A stretch of 24,319 nucleotides of DNA from Bryobacterales bacterium (GTDB taxonomy: Bacteria; Acidobacteriota; Terriglobia; Bryobacterales; Bryobacteraceae). A program made the position numbers and the translations under genes. Below are positions 1 to 8,050 of this stretch, in pieces (positions within the stretch are counted from its first letter, which is position 1; every line of letters begins with the position of its first letter). The DNA lies in NCBI GenBank assembly GCA_020853155.1, contig JADYZL010000002.1, positions 1 to 24,319 of the forward strand, in the 5' to 3' direction. Below the pieces are notes generated by a model. That model saw only the letters and a list, made by a program, of their open reading frames with translations, was not told where the DNA came from and made no database searches.

Positions 1-1894
1 CCAAGTGCCCCCCAACGCGGTTGCGGGAAATCGCCAGCGTATCGCGGTCAAAGCGGTGAATGTAGACAAGATCGTTCATCGTCTCCGCGAAGGCGCCTGC
101 TTTGGCGTTCAGTAGAGAAGGGCCGAAAAGACGGATCTGTGAGACACCACCCCGGTAATCTGACAGGAACCGCCCGGTCTCCCGGCGGCGGGAACTGAGA
201 TAGGCCATGGTGGAGCCCGCTTCTCCCCAAGCGAGCATGCCGTTCCAGAGCCGGGTGCGCGCGCCCAAACCCAGGATGAAGGAGTTCTCCGAAAGGAACT
301 GCGGGTTGGCGGCCCCGATGGAACCCGTGGTGTCTCCCACGAAGCGCAGCGAGAGGTACGGAACCACCGGCATACGGGGCTCTTCCCATTCGAGTTTTGC
401 CTGGGCATAGCTGAAAGTGCTGCCCCATCGCGTGGAATGCATCGGCATCGCCCATACGCTTGCCACCAGCCCCTGGCGGGGGTTGGCGGCAACCATGCCG
501 GAGGAAGAGGGCGCGGGCGTGGTGAGATTGCGGATCGCGGCCTTCGCTTCACCGGCAATCGCGGGTTCCGGGCTACGGGCGGCGAGCGAGAACCAGCGCA
601 ACGCCTCATCGTCCCGCTTGGCCATGTTGAGGCTCCAGCCGAGGCGTAGCATGGTGTCGAAATTGGCGGGGTCCAGCCGCTGCGCTTCCTGGTAATAGCG
701 AATTGCATCCGGGATGAAGCCGGCGTCGTAGCTCTTGCGTGCCATGGCTCGCGCGGCCTCCGCTTCACTGAGGCTTTTTGTGAGCGTGCCTTGGGAGATA
801 GGCGCGGCCGCAGGGGGAAGCTCCGCTTCCGATGCGCTCACGCCGGCCGGTGAACCCGGCTTCGCGAGCGCTTCGGTGATGCGCTGGCGGAGAGCGGCGT
901 CCTTCGTGGCGAGCGCGGCGCGAAGCAGGGGGATGGCGGATTTGCGTCGGTCTTGCTCCAACTCCAAAAACCCAAGCTGCGCGGATGCCAGCAGATCTTC
1001 CGGGTCTTCGAGCAGCACTTGCTCAAACGCTGCCCGCGCTTCGGGCTTTCTGCCGAGCGAGAGCAGAAAGAACCCCATCTCCCGCCGCAACACAGGCTGC
1101 GCGGCATCAAAGCGCAGGGCGTTCTCGAACTCGGAAAGATAGGGATAGCGAGCGGGGAGCAAGGCCTTGGCCTGCTCGGCCACATAGGCGGAGGAGGAAC
1201 GGGAAGCGGTGAGCGTCACGGCGGCCGCCCGCGCCTCTTCGCCAGCCCTGCGGAGCGCATCCGCCAGTTCGATCAGCACTTCCGGGTACTGCTTCTTCAG
1301 CCGGTAGGCGGCTTCAAATTCCTTGGCCGCGGCGGCGTATTCGTTGCGAATGCGCCGCGTCTTGGCAAGCTCCAGATGGCTGCCGTAGTTGCCGGGATCG
1401 CGCCGGAGCGCTTCTTCGAGGCGCGCGATGCGGCTGAGGAGTTCCGCATCCATCGTGGCGAAGGTTCGGATGGCCGTGGCGCGATGCTCCGGGTTGGCGG
1501 CATCGCGCAGCTTGCGGAACAGCGCCCAGGCCTCCGAGGGTTTGTTCGTTTCGTGGCAGAGAAACGCATATTCGAGCGCCAGGTAGGTATCGCTGGGGTC
1601 GCGGCGGAGCACCGCGCCGAATTCATCCCGCGCCTGCTCGCTCTTACCGATGGCGAGCAGGGTATAGGCGAGGTCTTTCCGAAGCGGCAGGTTCTCCGGA
1701 TCGGCGTCCAGCGCTTTCTCGAACCACCCGATCGCCTTCTCGAACTGGCGCGCCCGTTTGGCCCGGTAGGCAAGGGTTGCCGCATCGCTCGAGCCGGCAC
1801 GCGCCTCGCTCGGAGGAGCGCCAGGCAGCAGAAGGCAGACGCCTACGGTGAGACCCACGGCGAGCAATAGAATCCGGCGCCATCCTTTGCGCAT
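1..1894 (-). CDS. TPR protein with outer-membrane-barrel-like C-terminus (partial, runs off left edge)
   Basis: The minus-strand frame from ATG 1894 stays open for 631 codons to the window edge, so the C-terminus is missing. The start has an upstream GGAAGAG. Residues 1-34 form a Sec signal peptide: a basic start (MRKGWRR), a hydrophobic core, then SEARAG. Residues ~38-460 are helical TPR-like repeats, with recurring A..yl.AL..DP..  patterns such as FEKALDADPEN, FGAVLRRDPSD, LEEALRRDPGN and YQEAQRLDPAN. From about residue 465 the sequence changes to alternating aromatic/polar strands rich in Gly (YLSLRFVGDTTG, LGLGARTRLWNG, YRGGVSQIRLFG). This recalls the barrel end of NfrA/BcsC-type TPR proteins involved in exopolysaccharide export or phage adsorption. 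The TPR and signal calls are firm; the barrel and the export role are inference. It is divergently transcribed from the phosphoesterase gene at 2037. Confidence 0.8.
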   Translation of the reverse strand, partial: MRKGWRRILLLAVGLTVGVCLLLPGAPPSEARAGSSDAATLAYRAKRARQFEKAIGWFEKALDADPENLPLRKDLAYTLLAIGKSEQARDEFGAVLRRDPSDTYLALEYAFLCHETNKPSEAWALFRKLRDAANPEHRATAIRTFATMDAELLSRIARLEEALRRDPGNYGSHLELAKTRRIRNEYAAAAKEFEAAYRLKKQYPEVLIELADALRRAGEEARAAAVTLTASRSSSAYVAEQAKALLPARYPYLSEFENALRFDAAQPVLRREMGFFLLSLGRKPEARAAFEQVLLEDPEDLLASAQLGFLELEQDRRKSAIPLLRAALATKDAALRQRITEALAKPGSPAGVSASEAELPPAAAPISQGTLTKSLSEAEAARAMARKSYDAGFIPDAIRYYQEAQRLDPANFDTMLRLGWSLNMAKRDDEALRWFSLAARSPEPAIAGEAKAAIRNLTTPAPSSSGMVAANPRQGLVASVWAMPMHSTRWGSTFSYAQAKLEWEEPRMPVVPYLSLRFVGDTTGSIGAANPQFLSENSFILGLGARTRLWNGMLAWGEAGSTMAYLSSRRRETGRFLSDYRGGVSQIRLFGPSLLNAKAGAFAETMNDLVYIHRFDRDTLAISRNRVGGHL

Positions 1895-2036
1895 AACTCT
1901 TCCGAAAGAGAAGTAGGGGAACCGGGGGAAAATTCTCAAACAATCTTGCGATGGGATCTCACCCCGCACGAAATTCTTCCGGGGCCTCGCCGCCACGGGG
2001 CCTTCCGCTTGAGCGCTTGGTTATCCTGAAAGGAGA
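1895..2036. promoter_or_regulatory. divergent intergenic region between TPR/barrel gene and metallophosphoesterase
   Basis: These 142 bases separate two head-to-head genes and must carry both promoters. There is a short A/T-rich patch around 1930-1950. I see no hexamer pair good enough to name. An AGGAG lies at 2031-2035, only one base before the ATG of the plus-strand gene, which is unusually close. Confidence 0.4.
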
Positions 2037-2945
2037 ATGCAAATCGCCCGCCGAACACTGCTGCGCGCCGGAGGTCTGGCTGTGGGCGGGAGTCTTGCGG
2101 CCGGTTCCTACGTGTACCGCGTGGAGCCGAATTGGTTTGAGCTAGCGGTATGCCGGATTCCCAGCCGCTGGCTTGCGCCCGGAACGAACCTGCGCATCCT
2201 GCACCTGTCGGATTTCCATGCCTCGCCGGCAATTCCCTTTTCCCGTATCGAAACGGCCATTCAACTCGGACTCGCGCAAAATCCGGACCTGATCTGCCTC
2301 ACCGGGGACTACGTCACCACGAACACGCAATGCGACCTGAAGCGCTACCGCGACGTGCTGACGGTGCTTCCGGCGGCAGCGCCCACGTTCGCCTCCGTCG
2401 GCAACCATGACGGCGGACGATGGAGCGAACTGCGCTCCGGCTTCCGGACTTCGGCCCGTATCCGGGAGTTGCTGGCCGATGCCGGTATTCAAGTACTCCA
2501 GAACGCGGCCACGGAACAGGAGATCAATGGACACCGGCTGCATCTGGTGGGGCTCGCCGATTTCTGGACCCGCGAGTTCAATTCCCACGCGGCGTTCGAC
2601 GGCCTCCCCAAGCAAGCGGAGCAATTGCGCGTGGTGCTCTCTCACAACCCGGATACGAAGGCCGTGCTGCAATACTTTTCCTGGGAACTGCTGCTCTGCG
2701 GGCACACGCACGGCGGGCAGGTGAACATCCCGCTTGTGGGGCCGCCAATACTCCCAATCCTCGACCGCGCCTATTATGCGGGGCTCTATGAATGGCAGGG
2801 CCGCCGCGTCTACATCACGCGCGGGGTGGGCGGCGTCTACGGCGGAATCCGGTTCAATTGCCGACCGGAAGTAACGATTCTCGACTTAGTGCCGGGGGAA
2901 TCGCCGGTAGAACTCACGGAATCTCAACCGCGCATTCACACGTAG
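2037..2945 (+). CDS. YaeI-like metallophosphoesterase with Tat-type leader
   Basis: This is a 302-residue calcineurin-like phosphoesterase. The metal-binding motifs are all present in order: D59-x-H61 (LSDFH), G90-D91 (LTGDY), G122-N-H-D125, H203 (LSHNPD) and the G222-H-T-H-G226 box. The N-terminus has a twin-arginine start (ARRTLLRAGGLAVGG) and a short hydrophobic stretch, as in the YaeI branch, so it is probably exported or membrane-anchored facing the periplasm. Relatives of this branch act as phosphodiesterases, and LpxG of Chlamydia hydrolyses UDP-2,3-diacylglucosamine. A lipid-A or phospholipid substrate is therefore possible but not shown here. The ATG at 2037 keeps the Tat motif, although AGGAG is only one base upstream. 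The gene ends five bases before the convergent stop of the next gene. Confidence 0.9.
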   Translation: MQIARRTLLRAGGLAVGGSLAAGSYVYRVEPNWFELAVCRIPSRWLAPGTNLRILHLSDFHASPAIPFSRIETAIQLGLAQNPDLICLTGDYVTTNTQCDLKRYRDVLTVLPAAAPTFASVGNHDGGRWSELRSGFRTSARIRELLADAGIQVLQNAATEQEINGHRLHLVGLADFWTREFNSHAAFDGLPKQAEQLRVVLSHNPDTKAVLQYFSWELLLCGHTHGGQVNIPLVGPPILPILDRAYYAGLYEWQGRRVYITRGVGGVYGGIRFNCRPEVTILDLVPGESPVELTESQPRIHT

Positions 2946-2950
2946 CGGTG

Positions 2951-3430
2951 TCAGGCGGCCGGAGTGGCTTCCGCGGGCAGGAACAGCGCGGCCGTTCCGT
3001 CGGTGGCTTCCTTCGCGAGGTGGTTCACGTAAAAGACGAGCAGAGCCGGGGAATGCTTTCCCTTGAACTCGTCATACACTTTCGCCTGCCAGCCCTCGGG
3101 CAGATAAGCGGGCAGGTCCGTATCTTTCTCGAAGAATCCCTCGTTGTGCGGGATGCCGAGATGGTTCAGCACCTCGATCACCACGTCGAGTTTCGAGACG
3201 AGAACCGCCTGGGAGAGTTCCGCGGCAAGTGCTTCTTCCCCCTGGGAGATGCGATCCCACAGGCGAGGCTCCACCTTGCGCAAGGTTTCCGCATTGAGCT
3301 TCGTGAGGTGCATCCGGACTTTGACGGCTTCGTAGATCCGGTAGATCTTTAGCTTCCCCATGGAGATCTGCCCCAGAAGCTCGCGAAAGGCATTCTCGCC
3401 CAAACCCTGAAAAATCTCGGCCAACAACAT
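2951..3430 (-). CDS. conserved-looking hypothetical protein, 159 aa
   Basis: This is an intact minus-strand frame with codon use like its neighbours. I do not recognise the family. The protein is soluble and has no signal peptide or membrane segment. The first half is rich in Leu, Lys and Arg and predicted helical (FRELLGQISMGKLKIYRIYE, then VKVRMHLTKLNAETLRKV). The middle has an acidic segment (ISQGEEALAAEL). The C-terminal third holds a W-Q-A-K-V-Y-D-E-F motif and a hydrophobic strand ALLVFYVNHLAK. It is divergent from purA with only 57 bases between starts, so the two may share regulation. No function is proposed. Confidence 0.7.
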   Translation of the reverse strand: MLLAEIFQGLGENAFRELLGQISMGKLKIYRIYEAVKVRMHLTKLNAETLRKVEPRLWDRISQGEEALAAELSQAVLVSKLDVVIEVLNHLGIPHNEGFFEKDTDLPAYLPEGWQAKVYDEFKGKHSPALLVFYVNHLAKEATDGTAALFLPAEATPAA

Positions 3431-3487
3431 AAACCGTCAGCGTACCATACGGTTCGAGATACAATAAGGAGTTTTGGGCTTGAGCAA
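3431..3487. promoter_or_regulatory. 57-bp divergent promoter region for orphan gene and purA
   Basis: A TACAAT hexamer at 3460-3465 fits a -10 box for purA, but the -35 region 17 bases upstream is poor. AAGGAG at 3466-3471 directly follows it. The two cannot both work in the usual way, because a transcript starting about 7 bases after the -10 box would lack most of the AAGGAG. Confidence 0.35.
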
Positions 3488-4795
3488 ATGAGTAACATTA
3501 TCGTGCTGGGCGCCCAGTGGGGCGATGAGGGTAAAGGCAAGATCGTCGATCTGTTTTCAGAGCGCTTCGACGTGATCGTCCGCTATCAGGGCGGCCACAA
3601 TGCCGGCCACACCGTCTATGTCGGCCCCAGGAAATTCGTGTTGAAACTGATCCCGGCCGGAATTCTGCGGCCCGGTAAGATTGCCGTGATCGGCAACGGC
3701 CTGGTGGTGGACCCCGGCGCGCTGATGGCGGAAATCGGAAGCCTGCGCGCGAGCGGCGTCGAAGTGGAGAAGCAGCTTGCCATCAGCGATCGCGCGCACG
3801 TTATCTTCCCCTACCATCCCCTCGTTGAAAAGCTCAGTGAAGCCCGGGAAGGCCGTATCGCGATCGGCACCACGGCCCGCGGCATCGGACCCGCCTATGA
3901 GGACAAAGTGGCGCGGCGCGGCCTGCGCATCGCGGATTTGCTCGATCGCGGGTTTTTCCGTGAAGCCTTCAAAGCGATTGCAGACGATAAGCAGACCGTG
4001 CTCGAAGCGTTCAAGCTCGGCGACCGGATCGACGCCGGCGCCATCTGTTCGCAGTATGAAGAACTGGCCGAAATGATCCGGCCCATGGTGACCGATACCG
4101 CGCAGTTGCTGAACCGGTATTTGCGCGAGGGCAAGAAGGTGATGTTTGAGGGCGCGCAAGGGACGCTGCTCGATGTGGACCACGGCACCTATCCCTTCGT
4201 CACCAGTTCCAATGCCTCTGCCGGTGGAGCGTGTACGGGCGCCGGAGTGCCGCCCACCTGCATCGACGGGATCCTCGGCGTTTCCAAGGCCTACATCACG
4301 CGCGTCGGCGGCGGCCCCTTTCCCACCGAGATTCATGGCGAACAGGGTGATGCGATCCGCGCCGCGGGAAAAGAGTTCGGCGCCGTCACGGGCCGTCCTC
4401 GCCGCTGCGGCTGGTTCGACGTGCCGATTCTTAAGTACACCGCCGCGATCAACGGTTTCGATTCGATGGTGCTCACCAAGCTGGACGTGCTCGACGGCCT
4501 CAAGGAAATCCCCGTCTGCATGAAATACAAGCTGCGCGGGGAAGAACTGGATTGGCTGCCCGCGCGCATCCGCGACGTGGAAGCGCTCGAACCGGTCTAT
4601 GAGGTCCTCCCAGGATGGGAAGGCACGACCGCCGGCGTCACCCGCTATGAGGAACTGCCCGCGGGCGCGCGCGCTTATGTGGAATTCCTGGAAGCGGCAA
4701 CCGGTGTGGAAGTGGGCTGCGTGGCAACGGGCCCGGAGCGGGAAGAAACGATCGTGCGCCCCGGTTCAAAACTCGCCAAACTGATCGGAAAATAG
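3488..4795 (+). CDS. purA: adenylosuccinate synthetase PurA
   Basis: This 435-residue protein is the usual length for PurA. It catalyses the GTP-dependent joining of IMP and aspartate to adenylosuccinate, the first committed step from IMP to AMP, in the cytoplasm. Diagnostic motifs are present: the P-loop-like GDEGKGK (12-18) with catalytic D13; GGHNAGHT (35-42) with catalytic H41; the IMP-contact segment TARGIGPAYEDK; the FEGAQGTLLDVDHGTYPFVTSSN block; TGRPRRCGWFD; and the C-terminal GWEGTTAGVTRYEELP. The MSNIIVLGAQ start matches the family N-terminus, so ATG 3488 is kept. The nearest Shine-Dalgarno, AAGGAG, lies 16 bases upstream, but it is well placed for a three-codon frame TTG-AGC-AAA-TGA whose stop overlaps the purA ATG. 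It converges on the phosphatidyltransferase gene 35 bases away. Confidence 0.98.
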   Translation: MSNIIVLGAQWGDEGKGKIVDLFSERFDVIVRYQGGHNAGHTVYVGPRKFVLKLIPAGILRPGKIAVIGNGLVVDPGALMAEIGSLRASGVEVEKQLAISDRAHVIFPYHPLVEKLSEAREGRIAIGTTARGIGPAYEDKVARRGLRIADLLDRGFFREAFKAIADDKQTVLEAFKLGDRIDAGAICSQYEELAEMIRPMVTDTAQLLNRYLREGKKVMFEGAQGTLLDVDHGTYPFVTSSNASAGGACTGAGVPPTCIDGILGVSKAYITRVGGGPFPTEIHGEQGDAIRAAGKEFGAVTGRPRRCGWFDVPILKYTAAINGFDSMVLTKLDVLDGLKEIPVCMKYKLRGEELDWLPARIRDVEALEPVYEVLPGWEGTTAGVTRYEELPAGARAYVEFLEAATGVEVGCVATGPEREETIVRPGSKLAKLIGK

Positions 4796-4808
4796 CGCAG
4801 CGCGGGTT

Positions 4809-4830
4809 ACCGGTCCCGTGCGGGCCGGCC
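4809..4830. terminator. GC-rich hairpin between convergent genes
   Basis: Between the purA stop and the convergent stop of the phosphatidyltransferase, CCGGTCCCG and CGGGCCGG can pair around a two-base loop with one bulge. There is no proper T-run on either side, so this may only pause transcription from both directions. Confidence 0.3.
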
Positions 4831-5499
4831 TTACTTCGAGTGAGCCACCGCCTGGCGCACGACCTCCGCGCTATTGGCCTTGGCCCGGGCCGCCTGCTCC
4901 GCCATGGCTTCTTCATCGGCCGGCTTGAGCTCCCGCCACGTGTACATGATTCGGCCCACGACGGTGAAGGTTCCCAGAACGGCGATCACCCACAGGACGG
5001 GCGCCATCTTGTTGAAGAGCGAACCGATAATCAGCAGCACAATTCGCTCCGGACGCTCAAGAAAGCCCACCTTGCATTGGGGCAGAAAATTCTCGCTGCG
5101 CGCGCGGGTGTAACTGATCATGATGCTCGACATCATGACGATCGCCGTCAGCACCACATACACATTGCGGTTGGCGTTTCCGTAATAGATCAGAAGACCG
5201 ATCAGCAGCACGAGGTCGCTATAACGGTCGATGACGGAATCGAAGAACCCGCCGAACTTCGTCACCTGGTTGGTCTGCCGCGCAACGCGCCCATCCACCA
5301 TATCGAAGATACCCGCGCCGATGATTACCAGGCCGGCCTGCCAGAATCGCCCGGTGGCGAGCAGCCACGCACCGACGCCGTTGATGATAAGCCCGATAAA
5401 AGTCAGGACGTTGGGGTGAACTCTCGAAAGCGCCAGCGCGCCGACAATTCGCACCAGTAACCAATTGCAGGTTCGACCGATTGCGCTTGTATACGTCAT
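4831..5499 (-). CDS. CDP-alcohol phosphatidyltransferase (PI-phosphate-synthase-like)
   Basis: This 222-residue integral membrane enzyme carries the full CDP-alcohol phosphotransferase signature D66-x2-D69-G70-x2-A73-R74-x8-G83-x3-D87-x3-D91. The signature coordinates two metal ions and moves a phosphatidyl group from CDP-diacylglycerol to an alcohol. Hydrophobic segments lie around residues 30-62, 95-130 and 151-182. The later segment (RARSENF...KVGFLERPERIVLL) resembles the RA-x-KVG-x-ERPER stretch of bacterial phosphatidylinositol-phosphate and archaetidylinositol-phosphate synthases. Inositol phosphate is therefore a possible acceptor, though glycerol phosphate (PgsA-like) cannot be excluded. 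The C-terminus is an Ala/Glu-rich charged tail. The gene lies 19 bases downstream of greA on the same strand and is probably cotranscribed with it. Confidence 0.88.
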   Translation of the reverse strand: MTYTSAIGRTCNWLLVRIVGALALSRVHPNVLTFIGLIINGVGAWLLATGRFWQAGLVIIGAGIFDMVDGRVARQTNQVTKFGGFFDSVIDRYSDLVLLIGLLIYYGNANRNVYVVLTAIVMMSSIMISYTRARSENFLPQCKVGFLERPERIVLLIIGSLFNKMAPVLWVIAVLGTFTVVGRIMYTWRELKPADEEAMAEQAARAKANSAEVVRQAVAHSK

Positions 5500-5518
5500 G
5501 TCCGATTCGCCCTCGCGC

Positions 5519-5983
5519 TCAGTTATCGTGAATCGTCTTGAGCGAGAGAATCTCCACTTCCTTCACGCCGCCCGGGATCTGGATACGCACAATATCGCCC
5601 ACTTCCTTGTTGAGAAGGCTTTTCCCGATGGGGGAACTCGTGGAAATCAGCCCCGCGTGTACGTCGGTTTCTTCGGAAGTGGTCAGCTTGTAGCGCACTT
5701 CCTCATTCTTATCGAGATCGAGCACGACCACGGTGGAACCGAGACCCACGCGATCCCGGGGGATCTTTGTCATGTCGATCATCGAGAACTCGCCCAGCCG
5801 CTTCTTCAGTTGGGAGAGGCGGGCATCCACGAACGATTGCCGCTCTTTCGCCGCGTGATACTCGGCATTCTCACTCAAATCGCCGTGCGCGCGCGCCTTG
5901 GCGATTTCCTTGGGAAGTTCGCTCCGCAATTCATGCTCGAGGGCGGCGATCTCCGCTTGCAACTTTTTCTTGATTTCTTCCAT
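5519..5983 (-). CDS. greA: transcription elongation factor GreA
   Basis: The 154-residue protein has the GreA layout: an N-terminal antiparallel coiled coil (residues ~1-73) and a C-terminal FKBP-like domain (~80-150). The coiled-coil tip carries GDLSENAEYHAAKERQ with the acidic D35 and E38, the residues that place a magnesium ion in the RNA polymerase active site so that backtracked transcripts are cut. The C-terminal STSSPIGKSLLNKEVGD block is the conserved GreA/GreB signature. The open frame continues 43 codons further upstream, but the family start is MEEIKKK at 5983, with a loose GGGGAG about 11 bases upstream. It is the first gene of a likely two-gene unit with the phosphatidyltransferase. 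Confidence 0.95.
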   Translation of the reverse strand: MEEIKKKLQAEIAALEHELRSELPKEIAKARAHGDLSENAEYHAAKERQSFVDARLSQLKKRLGEFSMIDMTKIPRDRVGLGSTVVVLDLDKNEEVRYKLTTSEETDVHAGLISTSSPIGKSLLNKEVGDIVRIQIPGGVKEVEILSLKTIHDN

Positions 5984-6072
5984 GCGAGAACAGACTCCCC
6001 CATCCGGACACCGATTGAACGGTATTGCAACTAGGGCGGATACGGCCGTGGCGGATGCCTGCCGACCCTTCG

Positions 6073-6078
6073 ATTGTA
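6073..6078 (-). promoter_or_regulatory. possible -10 box upstream of greA
   Basis: Read on the minus strand, TACAAT sits about 90 bases upstream of the greA ATG. A TTGCGG lies 20 bases further upstream, which is longer than the usual 16-18-base spacer, so the call is weak. The 158-base gap between the isomerase-like gene and greA also holds a GCGGGGC/GCCCCGC inverted repeat with a loop of about 29 bases. Confidence 0.25.
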
Positions 6079-6141
6079 CCGCGAGCGGGGCCGGTCCTCC
6101 GCAAGAAAGCACCCTGCCCAGCCCCGCTGCACACGGTCAGG

Positions 6142-7767
6142 CTAAACGCCCGTTTCGTCTCCGCACACGAACACGCGGATGCCTAGTTCGGCGAAGGCCG
6201 CCGCCTTGGCCGCGAGCGCGCGCCGCGCCCCGGCGAGATCCGGCGCGTAGGCCACCTGAATATGATTACTCTTGTGCTTGGCCATCAACTGATCGCGCGA
6301 GACGCCATAGGTCACGGCGTGCATGATGGGCCATTGCGGCGTCGTCTCCCGCCAGCGGCGTTCCGTTTCCTCGGCCGGTAATTCCACCACCTTCGCGAGA
6401 CCGAGATCCGCGTTGAGGATACCGTCTTCCACGTAGACGCGGCTCCAAACGACTTCGCCCGGTTTCGAGACGCCCTTGATCGTGCCTCCGCCCAGCGGGA
6501 AGAACATGGGGGGCTGGCGCTCACTGGTGACCCCCGCCCAACCGCCGATGAGATGCTCCGGTGGAACCGCGCCCGAGATCTCGAACACCCAGACGAACTC
6601 GGTCTTGCCGTTGAGCGTGTAGTCCTCGCCATAGCGGATATCGTGAAGCGTGTTCTCCGGCGCGTAGCCGAGGGCTCTCCACAGCCGGTAAGTAAGCAAC
6701 CCGTCGAGCCCGGCACACTCGTCCACTTCGTTGAAGTGGGGAAGCGCCTCGCCCTCGAAAAGCACCGCGCCGGTGGCTGCATCCTTCACGGGCGGCCGGT
6801 CCACGTTGTTGAGCGTGCCCTCCACGAGATCCGACGCCGGGCAGATATCCTTGAGGCCCTGCTGGTACTGAATGCCGATGGTGGCGCAGCCGAACTCCGC
6901 CGCGATGCGCACGGCGGCGATATACATTTTGCACTGGGAGAGAATCTGCGCATCGGTTAGTTCCGTCTCCTCGTTCGTGCCCGTCCGGAAGGTGACGCCG
7001 CGCGTGTCGAACCAATTCCGCACATCCTGCGCTTCTTCACCGCTCACGCGGCGCATCGCGGCATAGAGCGCGCTTTGGCTCAGCCGCTCCTTGAACACAC
7101 CGGTGGGGTGCAGAATCTCGTCCGGGATGATGGCGTTGTACATGCCCATGCAGCCCTCGTCGAAGACGCCCATGATGGCCTTCTCCGCCCGCAGCGCAGC
7201 GGCAACCTTGCGCCCGGCCTTCGCGGGTTCTTCGGGCAGCCGGACATCCCCGAGCGCGCGGACGTGGGAGAGGTCGTGCCGCACCGGCTTGCCGCCAAGC
7301 CAATCCCGCAGGCCGTTGAGGAACGCCTCATCGGTGAAATCATTGCTCCACAGCGTCGAATACTTCACACCCGCCTTGGTGAGGCTGCCGTTGAGGTTCA
7401 GCATCCCCACGAGGCCCGGCCATTGCCCACTCCAATTCGCCACGGTGAGAATCGGGCCGCGATGGGAATACAATCCTGCGAGCACGTGGTGGCTGTATTG
7501 CCAGACCGCCTCGCAAACCACGAGCGGCGCATCGGGCGGAATCTGCCGGAAGATCTCCATGCCGGCCTTCTGGCTATCGATAAAGCCATGCCCCTTCACC
7601 GGGTCAACCGGATGGCCGCGCTTCACGTCCCGCCCCAGGCCGCGAATGGCGGCCATCACGGCCTCCTCCACCGCCTGCTGCGCGGGCCAGCAAACCCGGT
7701 TGGCGCTTAGGCGCAAGTCTCCGCTTGCAATCAGGATCACCGTTGGTGATGTCGTCGAACTAGCCAC
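6142..7767 (-). CDS. L-fucose/L-arabinose isomerase-like protein
   Basis: This is a 541-residue cytoplasmic protein of the fucose/arabinose isomerase superfamily. The N-terminal Rossmann-like start (TVILIASGDLRL), the VVCEAVWQYSHHVLAGLYSH segment and the TVANWSGQWPGLVGMLNL segment fit the N-terminal and central domains. The C-terminal part (MFFPLGGGTIKGVSKPGEVVWSR, then HKSNHIQVAYA) fits the C-terminal beta domain and the late histidine that binds metal in FucI/AraA. True isomerases interconvert an aldose and a ketose using Mn2+; the substrate here is unknown. A TTG at 7782 is in frame, but GGAGG is ideally spaced (8 bases) for GTG 7767, so that start is chosen. The divergent neighbour at 8051 encodes a secreted enzyme, which suggests use of a released sugar. 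Confidence 0.82.
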   Translation of the reverse strand: MASSTTSPTVILIASGDLRLSANRVCWPAQQAVEEAVMAAIRGLGRDVKRGHPVDPVKGHGFIDSQKAGMEIFRQIPPDAPLVVCEAVWQYSHHVLAGLYSHRGPILTVANWSGQWPGLVGMLNLNGSLTKAGVKYSTLWSNDFTDEAFLNGLRDWLGGKPVRHDLSHVRALGDVRLPEEPAKAGRKVAAALRAEKAIMGVFDEGCMGMYNAIIPDEILHPTGVFKERLSQSALYAAMRRVSGEEAQDVRNWFDTRGVTFRTGTNEETELTDAQILSQCKMYIAAVRIAAEFGCATIGIQYQQGLKDICPASDLVEGTLNNVDRPPVKDAATGAVLFEGEALPHFNEVDECAGLDGLLTYRLWRALGYAPENTLHDIRYGEDYTLNGKTEFVWVFEISGAVPPEHLIGGWAGVTSERQPPMFFPLGGGTIKGVSKPGEVVWSRVYVEDGILNADLGLAKVVELPAEETERRWRETTPQWPIMHAVTYGVSRDQLMAKHKSNHIQVAYAPDLAGARRALAAKAAAFAELGIRVFVCGDETGV

Positions 7768-8050
7768 GGATGGAACCTCCAAGGGCCTATTCTGTCATCC
7801 TTTGCCGCCGGGCGGCCAGTCCGTGGGGTTCTTTTCGCCGCTGTTCCCGCGACTCTTGCGGGGCCGCCCACGCTGTGGCGGCACATTCCCTCACCGCGTT
7901 GAAACGAATATGAGAGAATTGACCCTGCGATTCCGCCCGCGCCGCACGATTCTCTCCACCGGGAGCACGGCCGCGGGCGATGTCCGTGGAAATCCCGACG
8001 GCAAGCAGACCTCACGCGGCGCACCCGCTTGCGTGACAGGAAGGAAAAAC
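7768..8050. promoter_or_regulatory. 283-bp divergent region between isomerase-like and secreted-enzyme genes
   Basis: This region must hold both promoters. I see GGAGG for the minus-strand GTG start and AAGGAAAA at 8041-8048 for the plus-strand ATG at 8051. No convincing -35/-10 pair is visible. An ATG at 7910 is in frame with the secreted enzyme but would put an Arg-rich, non-signal sequence ahead of the signal peptide. Confidence 0.4.

Noticed and set aside
953..1870. 305-codon plus-strand open frame
   Set aside because: It lies entirely opposite the TPR gene, whose minus-strand frame shows a signal peptide and repeated TPR motifs. The plus-strand translation is Arg/Gly-rich with no domain.
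7091..8050. 320-codon N-terminal extension of the secreted enzyme
   Set aside because: It overlaps the isomerase-like gene on the other strand, is Ser/Arg/Pro-rich, and would bury a clear signal peptide that starts at 8051 behind a good ribosome site.
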